DNA of 64,000 bases from Karalla daura (Eukaryota; Chordata; Actinopteri; Chaetodontiformes; Leiognathidae), in the NCBI GenBank assembly GCA_029224185.1, contig CM055201.1, forward strand, positions 20,556,584 through 20,620,583, in the 5' to 3' direction. The notes below the pieces were generated by a model. That model did not search any database, was not told the DNA's origin, and was given only the letters and a program-made list of their open reading frames with translations. Numbering within the stretch: the stretch's first letter is position 1; each line of letters starts with the position of its first letter. Below, one piece after another: positions 11,373 to 23,920 of the stretch. The translations under genes were made by a program, and so were the position numbers.

Positions 11373-11767
11373 ATAACATGTGATATTCATCGTAGCCTTG
11401 GAGCAAATCAGAGTGCCGCACTCTGCTGCCTGTTTCTGCAGCCAAATATTTGGGCTCTGGAATGCACAAGGGAACGTTCACATCTGCAGCAGGCATCCGT
11501 GTTTGTGTGTGTGTGCGTGTGTGTGAGTGCGTGTGTGTGTAAAAGAGTGAGGGGTCTTTGTGGAAGCCAACGGTTCTCACAAGGACAGAAAGGCAACAAA
11601 CATCTTTAGACTGAGGTCATTTCATTGACAGGGAACCTGTGAAGGACTAAAGCAGTTGCGGAGGGGGGAAAAAAAAATCCATTTTTCAAAGTAAAGGTCG
11701 GACATCAACATCAGCGATTAAGTGACCATCTTGGCCTGAGCCAGTGCCAGAAAAGAAGAGGGGTGGG

Positions 11768-11809
11768 AGGAGGAGGAGGAGGAGGAGGAGGAGGAGGGGG
11801 GGGGGGGGT
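11768..11809. repeat. (GGA)n plus poly-G
   Basis: About ten GGA units run into G10-11. Confidence 0.95.
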
Positions 11810-12383
11810 GGAGCTGAACCGATGGCACAGCCTCAGACAGACAGCACTAGACGAGCGAACGTAACAGCTCGTATTTACAAACGGGGATGGATCCACAGAC
11901 TCGGGAACATCCAGCCAACTGGAGACAAAGTTAATATTAGAGAGATGGAGATATCAAGCCATCCGACATCTGGGGCCAATCTAGGAGAACACGTCTGAGG
12001 CTGAGACGACGTGACGAGGCCCGAGCCTCGAACGATATTCCTCTCGAAGGAAAAAAGCTCATCTGTCAGGACACGATGCGAGCGAAGGCGGCTGACGCAA
12101 TGCTAGCTCGTTAGCAGCCACACCACTCGCCGTTTCAGCTCCAGGTCACTATTACAGCTCGTCTTCCCAGATACAGATTACGCTGAGGGTGCTGCAGAAG
12201 GATTATGAGGCTAAAAATCTGTATTTTCTTTGCTAAACTCTGTTCACATTCAAAAAACTATGAACTATGATCAACACGTCAATCCAAGGGTACATGTTTA
12301 CTATACGGTGTGTTAGCTGCACGGAGCACATCATGTGTGTGAATTATCTAGTTTCGCTGAATAAAAGAAGAGCTCATAGTCAT

Positions 12384-12415
<32 letters not shown>
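12384..12415. repeat. (CA)n microsatellite
   Basis: Clean CA array. Confidence 0.94.
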
Positions 12416-12420
<5 letters not shown>

Positions 12421-12741
12421 TGCAAACGGACGCCTTGTAATTCAATTAGTCAGTTTGCCATCTGACACAAAATGGCCGCCCAAAGCACCAGTGTGGGACA
12501 GTCTGGGGCCGGGAGCCAAGCAAATAGCTTATAGGCCCGCATGCACGTTGAACACACGTGCACATACACACACGTGCAGCGTTTTTTTTTTTTTCCTTTT
12601 TTTTCTTCTCTTCTGTGTCGTTTAGCATGTCGTGTTGCAAGCGAGTTAAAAAAAAATCGAACCGAGTTATAAACAGGAAAAACACGGACAAGATGATCGT
12701 ATTTGTGTGAAGTTCCCGAGAGGAATGAGTCACCGATGCAT

Positions 12742-12743
<2 letters not shown>

Positions 12744-12793
<50 letters not shown>
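12744..12793. repeat. (TG)25 microsatellite
   Basis: Clean TG array. Confidence 0.96.
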
Positions 12794-12794
<1 letters not shown>

Positions 12795-13057
12795 AGACCG
12801 TGAGGTCATCTCGGGCTGAAGTCTCTCTCAGAGTTTCTCGTCTGCAAACTTTTGCAGGACAACAACACGGCTCTGTATCGACTCAGGACGAATTACTCCA
12901 CCACTCTCAGACTTTCCACAGTTCTAAACTGTTTCTTTTTTTTCTTAAATCCCTGCTCCTAGTGTTTGGAATCACTTCAAAATCTGTTTTTTTTGTTTTG
13001 TTTTGTTTTCCTTCAGCAGGTTAGCGTCACTTGTCACCTGTGTGGAGGACCGGCGCT

Positions 13058-13071
13058 GTTGCCATGGCGAC
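13058..13071 (-). promoter_or_regulatory. RFX X-box-like motif
   Basis: The minus strand reads GTCGCCATGGCAAC, matching the GTHNCC-AT-RGNAAC consensus. It lies in a small GC-richer patch (13020-13090). Confidence 0.45.
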
Positions 13072-13293
13072 CTGCGGCCTCACGCCACCTCCACAAACAA
13101 ACCACACAACACATCGTCGTTGTTGTCCTCTACGTAGCTGAAAGTATCAATATTATTGTTATTATTATTATTATTATGAAAATGTGTCTGAATCTTTACA
13201 AAATAAACAAGTGCGCAGGACAGAACAAAGCGGATGAAAAATTAAAAAACGTCTGAGGAGATTTTCATTTTCTCCTTTTGCATGTCAACCCTC

Positions 13294-13332
<39 letters not shown>

Positions 13333-13355
13333 TCTCTCTCTTTCTCTCTCTTTCT
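13294..13355. repeat. (CT)n microsatellite
   Basis: CT array with CCC and TTT interruptions. Confidence 0.94.
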
Positions 13356-13447
13356 CTTCCCTCCCATCCATCCATGAGAGTATAGCCTCCTTTCCATTTC
13401 ATCTTCTGCCAAGAGCCGGTAAAATGCTGCTAATTTGAGCAGCATGC

Positions 13448-13449
<2 letters not shown>

Positions 13450-13509
<60 letters not shown>
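13450..13509. repeat. (CA)30 microsatellite
   Basis: Clean CA array. Confidence 0.96.
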
Positions 13510-13511
<2 letters not shown>

Positions 13512-15042
13512 GAACATGGTTAATGTGTGTTTTTAACGTTGGTGCTTGGCCAGATGGATGCGTGTTTGAAACTATAGCCGGTTTGACAATGAGACAAAGC
13601 TGCCAGAGACGACACAGTGTCAGGTATGTATGTTTTGTTGTTGTTTTGTTGTTTTTTAGTACATATGCAGAACAACAACACCAATTGAAATGTTGCGGTA
13701 GGTGTGTGTTAGAACTGCTGTGCATGGAGGTGCAGGGAGGTGTGAACCGTGTGTATTTAAGTATTCACAGGTGGAGTTTGTACCTGTTGAAGCTAGCGTG
13801 TCAGGATATACATTAGACCCTCTGGGGACGTTCACATCTGATGAGGAATACAAGCTTGAAATAAATCAATGTTGAAATCATTACTGATAAAAAATAAAAG
13901 ATAATATAATCACCTGAAAAGATTTGTTTTTGCAGGATAGAAAAATAAGATTTCCATCTGAATAGCAGCTCATATATTCCCGAATCTTATGGTAGATATA
14001 CAATATATAACTCTTCTTGTCATTATCTATTATAAATCTCACAAATATCTATAAAGACAAGACTATAAGAAGACTATAAAGTAAGAGAGGACTGTTCATT
14101 TGGTTGCAATCTGCAACCGTACCACTGGGGCCAATACATCTCACAATGCAGGTGATGTGATTATTACATTACTTAATAATAATTTGCAATAATTTGGTTT
14201 TATATGCACAATCTTTGGTTCATCTCAACCTTGCTGGTAAAAGTTTCCATCTTTTGTTATTTTTGTGATAAAACACGTCGAATCGAAAGATCTGCAAATG
14301 TTTTCCAAGCGTTTACATCATGGTTGGGTCCTATATTCCTATAGTTTTATTCCTATAGTTCTAGAACATTTCTGAAATGTTCAAGAACAAATAAACTTTT
14401 AGTTACTTTAGAAAACATTCATGAGATTTTAAATATCGAACATCATTCGTATCCGTATTTTGAATCATTTGCAATCTTTTCAATGCAATAACAATGAAAC
14501 CAAGTGTTTTACATGGAATAATCTTCCATTTACAACATTATCATCCACACTGGGAGTCATCACGTCTGCCTGACATGCAATATGTTGCTGCAGAAACATC
14601 ATCTTCTTTGTAAACATCTTTAATTGTTACTACAGCTGTATTGGTATGCATTAGTATGTACATTAGGGCCGTGATGTAGCCTTTGTGATTTAGCTGTACT
14701 TGCCGCTACAATGAGAAAGCTCTCTGTTCTGTTCTGTTCTGATCATTAGAGGAACCTATTGTTCATTTTTGACTCGTAGCTCAAGCTGGAGGTGTCTGGA
14801 GGTGTGTGAGCAGACCTTCTGAAGCATCCTCAGGCCCCAGCGGCTCAGCAGGCTCAGAGTCGGAGGAGCATCCTCTCCAGAGAGTGAAGGAGCCTCAGCA
14901 CAGACGCCTGGCTGGGCTCTGAGGCTCCACAGCTACCTGGGGCCGCCTGAAGGGGGCAGTATGGCTCACAGAAAGGCCTCTACGTAACAACCCCCCTCCT
15001 TCTCTACCACCTCCATCACTACCACCACCCCCCTCCCCACCT

Positions 15043-15043
<1 letters not shown>

Positions 15044-15092
<49 letters not shown>
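15044..15092. repeat. (CA)n microsatellite
   Basis: Clean CA array in a C-rich context. Confidence 0.95.
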
Positions 15093-15094
<2 letters not shown>

Positions 15095-15219
15095 CCGTCC
15101 ATCCTCCACCCGCGGCCCACCGGGAACCGCCGGCTCTCCTACTGTGCCTTCTGCAAGACCTGGCTTAATTTAATTAACGCTGTCGACTTTAAACAAAACC
15201 GCATCTGAGCCGAGGAGAG

Positions 15220-15226
15220 CGAGAGC

Positions 15227-15269
<43 letters not shown>

Positions 15270-15322
15270 TCACACACAGAAAGAGAGAGAGAGAGCCAGG
15301 GAGAGAGAGAGAGAGAGAGAGT
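15220..15322. repeat. (GA)n arrays
   Basis: Two GA arrays (15229-15266 and 15280-15321) are separated by CACTCACACACAG. Confidence 0.94.
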
Positions 15323-16355
15323 AAGAGTGGGAAATAGCCAGAGATGGGAGCGGATCGCCCCGGTCAGATCGCTGAGAGGATTTTGTGGGTTCAGGGCTCG
15401 AGAATATTCTTTGAGGAAAAAACAAACAAACAAACAAACAAAACCAAAGAAAAAAAAAAGGAAAACAGAAAGCAGTGACGTCCCCAGGATTCCAGCCTGA
15501 GGAGGCCGAGGTCTGAGGACGAAGCTGAAGATCCCGGATCCTCTTTATTAAAACTTACTAACACTACTAGATGCTGAACTTCAGGTAAAAAAAACAACAA
15601 AACGTCATTTTGTAGCTGTGATGTCGTATTTGTGATGTTGTATAAAGACTTTACAGGCATGGAAAAAGACATTTTTACAACCTGTATTCTGTGCATTTTG
15701 AGTTTTTGTATTTCTACAACGTCTCGTGAAGAAAATGCAATAAAGACAGGACTGTACGTATCCGTAACATCCTTTATCCATTTTTACATCTTTAGGGACA
15801 ATTAATTCACACCAACACGCTCTCAAAAATGAAAAAAATGTGACCAGATCCTCACTATTAATACTTTGTGCTGAGTAATAGTCGACACTCCTTTATATAT
15901 GCTCTGAATTACTCAGAGAAAAAAAGTCTTTTTAAATGCTCAAGTTCAGAGGAGTGGAGCACATTCAAAGCACATTTTATTTAGGAAGAAAAAAATACGC
16001 TGCAAATAAACAGCAGAGGATGTCTAATATCAGAATTTGGGAATTTGATTAAAACAAGCTGTTTACTCTGTTCTGGATTAAGGGACGACCAGGCAGAAGC
16101 TATATCCACTTATCGTTAGATCTGAACAGGTTCCAGTCGGCTTCACATCCAATAAGAGCCAAACAGACAGGATTAGAGCAGTCGAGGGATCCGAGATCAT
16201 TTCACAAATATGCCAACCGAGTCGTACGGGACAAAAAAAATATCAATATTATGACACAAAATGAAACGTTGCGTTTTGTTGCTGTGTCATGAAATTCTTT
16301 CATATGTGATTTTCTTCACACGTCGAATCTCCATGGGCACAACCAGCCAGTAGCT

Positions 16356-16358
<3 letters not shown>

Positions 16359-16423
<65 letters not shown>
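16359..16423. repeat. (TG)32 microsatellite
   Basis: Clean TG array; a second one lies at 16574-16617. Confidence 0.96.
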
Positions 16424-16426
<3 letters not shown>

Positions 16427-16571
16427 GAAAACAAAAAGAAAAAAAAGAGGAACAACAGCACGAAATAAACTCAATATTTCCACATTTGTCATCTCGTTCT
16501 TGCTCCTTTAATAGCTCCATTTTCACGCTTTCATTAGTGTCATTTTTCGGGAGGGATTATCTCGATCTATA

Positions 16572-16613
<42 letters not shown>

Positions 16614-16799
16614 TGTTTAGTTGTTTATTCTCTCAGCAGTAGCAAAGCTCTGAGGACCGACCCGAGACTCTATCAGCCCGAACAACAAATTAACTAAAAC
16701 AATGATATCTTAAGAAGAGGGGGTAAAAAAAAACAAAAAAACAAAACAAAACAAAAACAAAAAAAAAAAGCTGTTATCCTCCCAACACCAACAAAGAAA

Positions 16800-16980
16800 A
16801 ACAACAGCGAGACGGCACTCCGCAACCTGCTAATGTTAGCAACTGATGCCTAATTTCCTTTTGATTACAAAGACATCCCACGCTCTCCTCTCAAGTGACG
16901 TTTAATTGTTTCTCAAAGTAAATCATCAACTCAGCAAACTAAATTTGACAAACAACAATAACAAACTTGCAGCGCGGGGA
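16800..16980. promoter_or_regulatory. Candidate conserved non-coding element
   Basis: Non-repetitive block with TGCTAATGTTAGCAAC, GCCTAATTTCC, TTTTGATTACAAAG and TTTAATTG, set between an A-rich tract and a GA array. Homeodomain and LEF/SOX-like sites are dense. Conservation was not tested. Confidence 0.42.
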
Positions 16981-16988
16981 GGAAGATA

Positions 16989-16997
16989 GAGAGAGAG

Positions 16998-17046
<49 letters not shown>
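16989..17046. repeat. (GA)n microsatellite
   Basis: GA array with two early interruptions. Confidence 0.95.
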
Positions 17047-17050
<4 letters not shown>

Positions 17051-17184
17051 TGAATTAATTTAAGAGAGGAGGACCCGTCGCCTGCAGTCTGGATGTGAGG
17101 CAGAGAAACTGAGATGAAAGGAAACAGACAAGACTTTTCGCCTTCAATGGAGGACGCTCACACGCTGGAGCACATGGGGAAGGA

Positions 17185-17222
17185 GGGGGGGGGGGGGGGG
17201 GGGGGGGTTGGGGTGGGGGGGG
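17185..17222. repeat. Poly-G tract (G23)
   Basis: G23, then TTGGGGTGGGGGGGG. Confidence 0.96.
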
Positions 17223-18290
17223 TGCAAAGGAAATCAAGAAGAAACCAAAACGACCAGAAACGATGCTGGAAACATCTCGGAATCATCCGGAAGAGTTAAC
17301 AGCGTGCATGAAAGAGAGATTTCTGATTGTGTCGGCTGAAGGTTTCAGACCCACTTCAGAGAGACGTGGAAAAAAACCCCCACAGATATCATTGAGGAGA
17401 AGTGAAGGCTCGCGAGTGTGAATTAATAACGTCACCTTAAGATCCGATAAAGTAATTCAGCCTCCTTCATTCGCCCTCCTGAGGGATGTGAAAAGGCCGT
17501 TTCAAACCAAAACTGAGGACGCAGCTAAAATCGGACTGGTGTTAGCTTGTGTTGCTAACATGGCGGCGCTGCTCATTCTGCCCCTAGTGGCCACACGCTG
17601 GTCACTGCAGCTTTGACAACGACACGTCGGCACAAACGGAGCAAAGAGGAGCCGCAGGAAGACATGCAACACAACAGAGACAATAACACTCAGGTGACCA
17701 GACTACAATGACAGCACCTGCTGGGTTAGCATTACCATTAGATATGCACAAAACCTGAAAATACTGGTGGTGAAGACACAAAATAAAAGCGTAAAAAACA
17801 CTTTATACATGACCAGTTTGCTTCGAAACAAGACAGTGAGAAACTGAACTTTTTCCCACATGTGAGTAGAGAGACAAAAACGTAAGAAAATGACAATTAC
17901 GTCCTTATATTAAAGGCAAAACACCTTCCAATGGAAAGACCTGTGAGTGTTCTACAGATATCGATCTTGTTTTGTGAAAAACTGTCTGACTGTCTGATTC
18001 AGAGAATCAGGAATGAAAAGGAACATCTGCAGTTCGTTAAACAAGACAAAAGCTGAGTTCGGACCTCTTATCAAGCCAGGTTTCGAATAGGTTTCTAAGT
18101 CACACAAGAGAAATAAGTAATACAGCTACAAACAGGAAATACTGTGAATACTGTGGCCTGTCTGTACAGTAAGAGCGTGACCTATGGAGCCGACTTTAGC
18201 ACAGAAAAGGTCGAAACAACAAAGTCTCCACAGTCACAGTGAGAGCTGTGTTTACACCCGTATCAAGAACGTACCGACCCATTCTGTAAG

Positions 18291-18293
<3 letters not shown>

Positions 18294-18344
<51 letters not shown>
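18294..18344. repeat. (CA)25 microsatellite
   Basis: Clean CA array. Confidence 0.96.
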
Positions 18345-18345
<1 letters not shown>

Positions 18346-19179
18346 CTTCTTCTATCTTCTATTGTCGTACTGGTTAGTTAGTCACTCTGGACTATATTGA
18401 TGTCTCACACTCTGCTGGTCACACTCCTTGACCTCAAACTGCTTTCCTTATGTGTTTAAATTTTACATAAACGTACCATATTTTACATTATTTTACAGAA
18501 ATAGCCAGAAATTGCTCCCTCTCAGATTTTCGAGGGGGTCCATATATTATGGACCTCCTATAAAACAAATAAAAATAAATGCAACCTGTATTTCTAAATA
18601 CTGTACTAAAACAAACTGTGCAAGACAAAGCAAAGTGAGACTACAAAAATGGAGTAAAACTGTTCTATTCTTGTGTCTATTCTAAAAAAAAAGGAGAGTA
18701 AGATTAGAGCTTAAAATAATACCAGTGTGTAAAGTAAAGAATTTAACAGCTGTTCCCAGTTCCCAGTGTTACTTGTCCGGTTAGACTAGAGTCAGATCAA
18801 AGCAAATTTTTAGCATCCGCTTAAAACATTCTCCTTCTGCTTTGGGCACATTTACTGCACATGGAGAAACGCATCATGTGTCAGATGACAATAAAAAGCA
18901 AAAACAACCTCATGTTCAGAGAAAAGATCATCTTAATATACAGAGTAACGTCACCTCTCAGTCTGGATTATTTCCAGTCGTTCTTAGAGATTAAAACATT
19001 TTTCCCTCCCCTCTATCTACGTTAACGGCCGTTAAACACGCCATAACTAAATGACGTGTGAGCAGGATGCATGGAGGAGGCAATGTGCTGTTATTTCAGA
19101 CAGGAAGCAAAAAAAAAAAGTGAATAAAAGCTAATTATCACCATCGTTCTAATATCGGAGTATTTGTTTCCATTAATAT

Positions 19180-19270
19180 GATTTTGCCCAGCTGCCTTCA
19201 TGCGTCACGCGTAACGTTGTGCAATCCGTTAATTAGCCGTTACTGTAGCTACACCTATTCTTAGCTCGGA
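19180..19270. promoter_or_regulatory. Candidate conserved non-coding element
   Basis: Compact block with CATTAATATG, a CAGCTG E-box near 19190, GCGTCACGCG and CGTTAATTAGCCG. Weak call; conservation untested. Confidence 0.33.
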
Positions 19271-19360
19271 TTTGTTCGAGTGTTGATGAATCTGCAAATC
19301 TATCGCAGTCCGCTCCGCTCGGCCGCCCGGACCCAGACTGGATTGCTGGGTCCAAAGGGA

Positions 19361-19402
19361 GGAGGAGGAGGTGGAGGAGGAGGAGGAGGAGGAGGAGGAG
19401 AA
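19361..19402. repeat. (GGA)n array
   Basis: About thirteen GGA units with one GGT variant. Confidence 0.93.
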
Positions 19403-22225
19403 CGGGCACATCTCAATCTGAGAGCACGGGTTACTAAACCAGAGGCGACTGTGAAAACACCTGCCAGCAATACGACGGATTTTCAAAATAAAAGCATCGG
19501 AGCGGTCCTAGCTCCTCCTGTGCCAGCAGGACCTGGGTCAAACTGGGCTCGACTCCGAGGGCGAGACAACGTCACATCACAGAGGTGGAAACGGAGGAGG
19601 AGACGCCAGCAGACGTGAAGGAGGAACCAGAGCAGAGAGGAAGAAAAGGAGGGACCGGACAGGGCCACGAGGAGCAGCACAAAGCAGTAGATCTTAAGGT
19701 TAAAGTGGAGTGTGATAATCTAACTGTCTCTTTACCTAAGCATTTCCAAAACCTAAATACCACAATAAAAAACTGGTAATGGAAACATCTAAACCTCTCA
19801 GATGTCACTACAACATCTTTACGCTTTCATAAGGTGATTTTCTTTTTAGATTTGTTGATATGGAAGTTTCAAGCAAGCTGGGGCGTTATGGAGTGAGACT
19901 GAACTATTTCTAACTCTAATTAAAATATCTAATATAACAATGTGTTGGACATTCATCCTTCTGAAAGTAGAGTCTGTAGGATGAAATATTGTCACCTATA
20001 ACACCTGCATGGAGCTATAGTACATAAAAATTTGGGAAATTTGGCACAAAAACTTGAATTTTGCACCAAAATCAGCTGGAATCGTGTGATAGAGGCGTGG
20101 TAGATCTGTCTGATCAATAAGAGCGAAGATGAGAATGAAAGAAATTCATCTTCATCACTCCATCCTGCCTTGAAGAAAGAAAAGACTGACCACTCCAAAC
20201 AGGAAAACATTAAATCAGTGCTTTGTGTGTCCAGCGTGGATCACGCTACAGCACAGGAAGCACTGTATATTAAAAGCTTCAATACTGAGTATTGAGTACA
20301 ATTTTACTTAAATGTGATAAGATTATCTAACATCCTTCTGCTGATGTTGTCCAGTTCTCTGTAGGTCAGCACTTAGCATGTAGCCACTTAGCGCTCAGGT
20401 CGTCCTCGACTGTTTTAAATGTGCTTGTAAATAATAATAAAGATTTAACTGATTTGAATTATAATATTACAAAGGTTTATAGCTTCAATGAATGTATTTA
20501 GAGACTCTCCTGCTCTGGACTTGAGCTCAAAATAAAGCTACAGTCACTTTTTGTTTGTTTCTCCACACACACACACACATCCACCTGTGCTTCCTCCCTG
20601 CTCTTTGTGTACCAGCCTTCCCCTCTTCCTCTCTCTCCTCCTCCCCCCCTCCCCCCTCCCTCCCCACACAGAGAGGACGGAGGGAGGAAAAGCGAGGAGG
20701 AAGCCGGGACAAAGCGCTCCGAGGCCACAGAAAGGCGGACTCCCGCCGAGCCACAGAGGAGCCCGACGCGCCGTACATTGAGCCGTCGTTAACGGACGAT
20801 TAACGAAGTCAGAGGCAGAAAGGAAGCGGCCCCGTAAAGAAGAAAAAGAGTCACAGTTTGGGAAATAAATCTAATGAGTTTAGTGTTCACATCAGAGCAG
20901 CTGAAGGTGGAGTTTGTCGAGGAATCGCAGCGAGGTTTCCACTCTTCCTCTGGAGCTGTGAGCTCAGGTACAACGAGCAGCCTCGTAAACTACAAAACGT
21001 GAAGTCGGTCCAGCTCCAGCTGAGCCGCAGACCCGGGAACAGCTGGGGTCAATTCCCAGCCGGGCTCCATGGGAATACTGAGCCGATCAGATCCTGATCT
21101 CGTGATGTTTTACGGCTCGGACGAGGCTGACGCCCGGGATCAGAGCGACGTCTCCAGACGTCTGACGCTCTGGGTCGAGACGAGAGCAAATGTTTGGTGA
21201 GAGCTGGCGATTAAGCTCGTGACAGCTCAGCGGAATGTTTCTGCATTTTACGTGTTCAGTCTCTGAACTCACCACGCGGGGTTAAATCCTCCGAATCCTC
21301 CAACCAACAGATCAGGAATCCCACCATCCCAACAAACAAGACAAGTCATCGATACGGAGACGTTCTGGGCAACGTTTTGCTATGCACTCGACATGTTCTG
21401 CCAACGCCGTATAACTCAGTACAAAGTGCATTTAATAATGTGCGATATCATCATGACAAAACTGCAAAATGCAACTTTTAAATACAAATTGTTACTGTGC
21501 AACTACATCAAAGGCTGCAATAAATGTTTTGCATAAAGCTGAGAATGTTACAGTTTGAGTTTATCTTTCCTACTTTTGAGAGTTGCAGGTCTTCATAATC
21601 CTGGTTCTTAGACTTGAAAAAGCAAAACTCAAAAGGTGGAAAGTGTTTATAATGGTGGAAATTAAGGTATTTTAAAGCTTCCAAAAAGATAAGAAATTTT
21701 AAAAAATCCTCTGTCACCTACTGATTCAGCCCAACAAACCAATCACCTGATAACATGAAGCTGTAATACATGTAATAAGTAGTATAATGTGGTGTGTATA
21801 GATAAAAAAAACATTACCAATGTTATTTATGTTTGCAGAATGCTGATAATGTTAGATATGTGAGATAAAAACTAGCACAATATTCAACTTTTATTAAAGA
21901 ATTTCTTTTTTTTTCGAGGCAAAGAAGCAAAAGACAGGAAGTGTCTATGATAGAAACATTACGGTAAATTTCACACCTGTTTCCAACAATACAACAAGAA
22001 CCTTCCACCACCTTCTACAGTCCAACAGACCAATCGACCGATCCATCAATAATCAATAAAATCAGTCACGTCACTTTAAAAAAAAAGAATTAAGCTTGAG
22101 CAACATCTTTCTCTTATCGATATCAGATTATTAACTCTGGTTTAAAATTATTCCACAATACAAACAAACAAACAAAATAAACAGGAGTTGACAACAAAGC
22201 TCCACTAGCAGCAGCTTCTCTATTG

Positions 22226-22226
<1 letters not shown>

Positions 22227-22309
<83 letters not shown>
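22227..22309. repeat. (CA)41 microsatellite next to an NLS-exon donor
   Basis: Clean 83-base array. In tcf4 pre-mRNA it reads as (UG)n and begins about 58 nt after the 5' splice site of the VHTKKVRK exon. Confidence 0.97.
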
Positions 22310-22311
<2 letters not shown>

Positions 22312-22367
22312 GGAGAGGCAATAATACTCCAGAATAAATAATAAATAAAAGCCATGTTATCACTTAC

Positions 22368-22417
22368 TGAGGACGGCAAGCCGGGAGGGACCTTCCGCAC
22401 TTTTTTTGTGTGAACCT
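22368..22417 (-). CDS. tcf4: tcf4 internal coding exon (VHTKKVRKVPPGLPSS, second half of the NLS)
   Basis: This 50-nt exon reads AG then VHTKKVRKVPPGLPSS. With the G left by the upstream exon it gives E-VHTKKVRK, almost identical to the E-protein hallmark EVQTKKVRKVPPGLPSS. KKVRK is the second basic cluster of the nuclear localisation signal. The acceptor is preceded by a T-rich tract ending TTTTTTTCAG and the donor is TCA/GTAAGT, both strong. It ends in phase 0, so the next exon should open with V-Y-x-P as in other E proteins; that exon is not in the window. The tiny size and sequence are typical of the family (TCF3, TCF4 and TCF12 share it). About 58 nt past the donor the pre-mRNA carries a (UG)41 array, a possible splicing modulator. 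Confidence 0.95.
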
Positions 22418-22565
22418 CTGAAAAAAAGCAAAAAAAAAAAGAGAAAACAATGAATGAGGAGTTTAACAGGCCAAGAGGCTTTTATTTCTCTCCGTTAAAA
22501 GCAGAAAATAGAAGAAAAAGGAGGCTCTGGTTTTGATTTGTGTGAATTTAATCGATCGGGCTGGT

Positions 22566-22567
<2 letters not shown>

Positions 22568-22627
<60 letters not shown>
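22568..22627. repeat. (GA)30 microsatellite
   Basis: Clean GA array within the short intron. Confidence 0.96.
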
Positions 22628-22629
<2 letters not shown>

Positions 22630-22725
22630 CCACTTTGCCTTTCGCTGCCACCGTCGATGGGTTTACAAAGGGAGCAAAAACAAGCGCGGAGCAGTCAGAG
22701 ATGCAGGAAATCAAAAGGGGAGAAT
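22628..22725. promoter_or_regulatory. Candidate conserved non-coding block
   Basis: Balanced sequence CACTTTGCCTTTCGCTGCC ... GGGTTTACAAAGGGAG ... between GA and A-rich tracts. SOX/LEF-like ACAAAG is present. Weak call. Confidence 0.33.
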
Positions 22726-23002
22726 AAAAAAAGAGAGAAAAAAGAGAAAAAAAAGGAAAGAAAAAAGGGGGCCAGGTTAGGTTTTCTTTTTTTTCTCTCT
22801 CTCTCCGAGTTTGATAAAAGGAAGGAGGGCAGCGTTTGACATGTTTATATTATTTTTCAGGGTTTCTCTCAAGGAGAGAGAGAGAGCGAGGGAGCGGTCG
22901 ATCAACTGGGAAGGTGAGACTTTGATGGAAAAATGAAAGAGCATTTTTTTTTCTTTTTTTTCATTCTTTCTTTTTTTTTTTTTTCTTTTTCTTTTTTTTT
23001 TT

Positions 23003-23112
23003 TTGGAAATTGGCCCAGAGTCGACATGTGTCTGTGTCCTCTCAAGGCTAAAGCTACCAAGGCTGCACCCCGGCCACCATTGTCCCGCTTTTCTAAAAGA
23101 CTTCCCTGCATT
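23003..23112. promoter_or_regulatory. Candidate conserved non-coding block
   Basis: Non-repetitive GGAAATTGGCCCAGAGTCG ... CCATTGTCCCGC (SOX-like CCATTGT) lying between a poly-T-rich stretch and a CA array. Confidence 0.38.
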
Positions 23113-23127
23113 TTCTTCCCTTTCTAA

Positions 23128-23139
23128 CACACACACACA

Positions 23140-23185
<46 letters not shown>

Positions 23186-23199
23186 AACACACACACACT
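23128..23199. repeat. Imperfect (CA)n microsatellite
   Basis: CA array with CGCG and AAAC interruptions. Confidence 0.94.
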
Positions 23200-23246
23200 G
23201 TGTGCGGCTGTGGACTGGGATCAGTCCAGGTTAAGATGTTTCCCCG

Positions 23247-23280
23247 GCATCTTAGCCCTGAAGTTCCAGGGCTAAGATGC
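23247..23280. repeat. Perfect 14-bp foldback
   Basis: GCATCTTAGCCCTG (23247-23260) and its exact reverse complement (23267-23280) are separated by AAGTTC. Confidence 0.95.
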
Positions 23281-23828
23281 AGGAAGGAGTCCGTAGAAAG
23301 ACGTTTGTTTACGTTAGCTACGTTAGCGCTACGTTAGCGCTTAATTTATCTCACTTTCATTTTGGTTTCGTTATTCACGACTGGCACCTGATGCCTTTAA
23401 AATGTCGCCCCAAAAGCAGAAAACTAAAACATTTTTACATCTTTGTTTTGTGCTCTTTATTGATATGTGGTTTGGAAAACCTCAACCTAGAAGAATTTTG
23501 TGTTTCCATGTGTGGTCGAAAAGTTAAGAACGTATTTGTTTGGTTTTTTATTAGCGACTTTATTTATTCTGCAAAACCAAACAGTCCCCAAATAAAGTCT
23601 TCCCTCAACTCAGTGATTTCAACTTGTGGCTCTAATCAATATTATATATATTTTATAAATATATTAAAGCACTATTGAAGTTGCTTTGGTTTATATTTGA
23701 GTGGGACTCATTTTATCTTTGATTCATTATGGCTTCAAATATTAATAAAAAAGCATTATTAATATTTTCTCCCAATGTGCCCCTTAAAAAAGGGCAAATT
23801 AACATCCTCATTGTCTCACCCTCATCTC

Positions 23829-23831
<3 letters not shown>

Positions 23832-23919
<88 letters not shown>
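23832..23919. repeat. (TG)44 microsatellite abutting an exon donor
   Basis: Clean 88-base array. In gene sense it is (CA)44 and begins right after the donor hexamer GTGAGG of the RRR exon. Confidence 0.98.

Positions 23920-23920
<1 letters not shown>

Larger units (their letters stand above)
1..22367 (-). other. tcf4: tcf4 intron after the NLS exon (5' part within the window)
   Basis: This intron runs from the donor of the NLS exon at 22367 leftward past the window edge, and contains the short-isoform first exon at 2613-2681. Stretches where I see no gene, clear repeat or motif: 500-1500, 3900-4530, 4600-5020, 5350-5990, 7020-7260, 8210-8600, 9800-11320, 11380-11760, 11810-12380, 13510-15040, 15440-16350, 17220-18290, 18350-19180, 19410-20550 and 20590-22220. 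Those between about 10200-11300, 13800-14760 and 21400-22120 are AT-rich and featureless. ORFs in this intron are short, rich in microsatellite-encoded dipeptides (THTH, VCVC, RERE) and judged non-coding. Confidence 0.85.

Noticed and set aside
19585..19779. Plus-strand ORF with EEETPADVKEEPEQ followed by a hydrophilic tail
   Set aside because: The acidic part derives from a GGA/GAGG-rich tract and the rest has no family match; no splice context.
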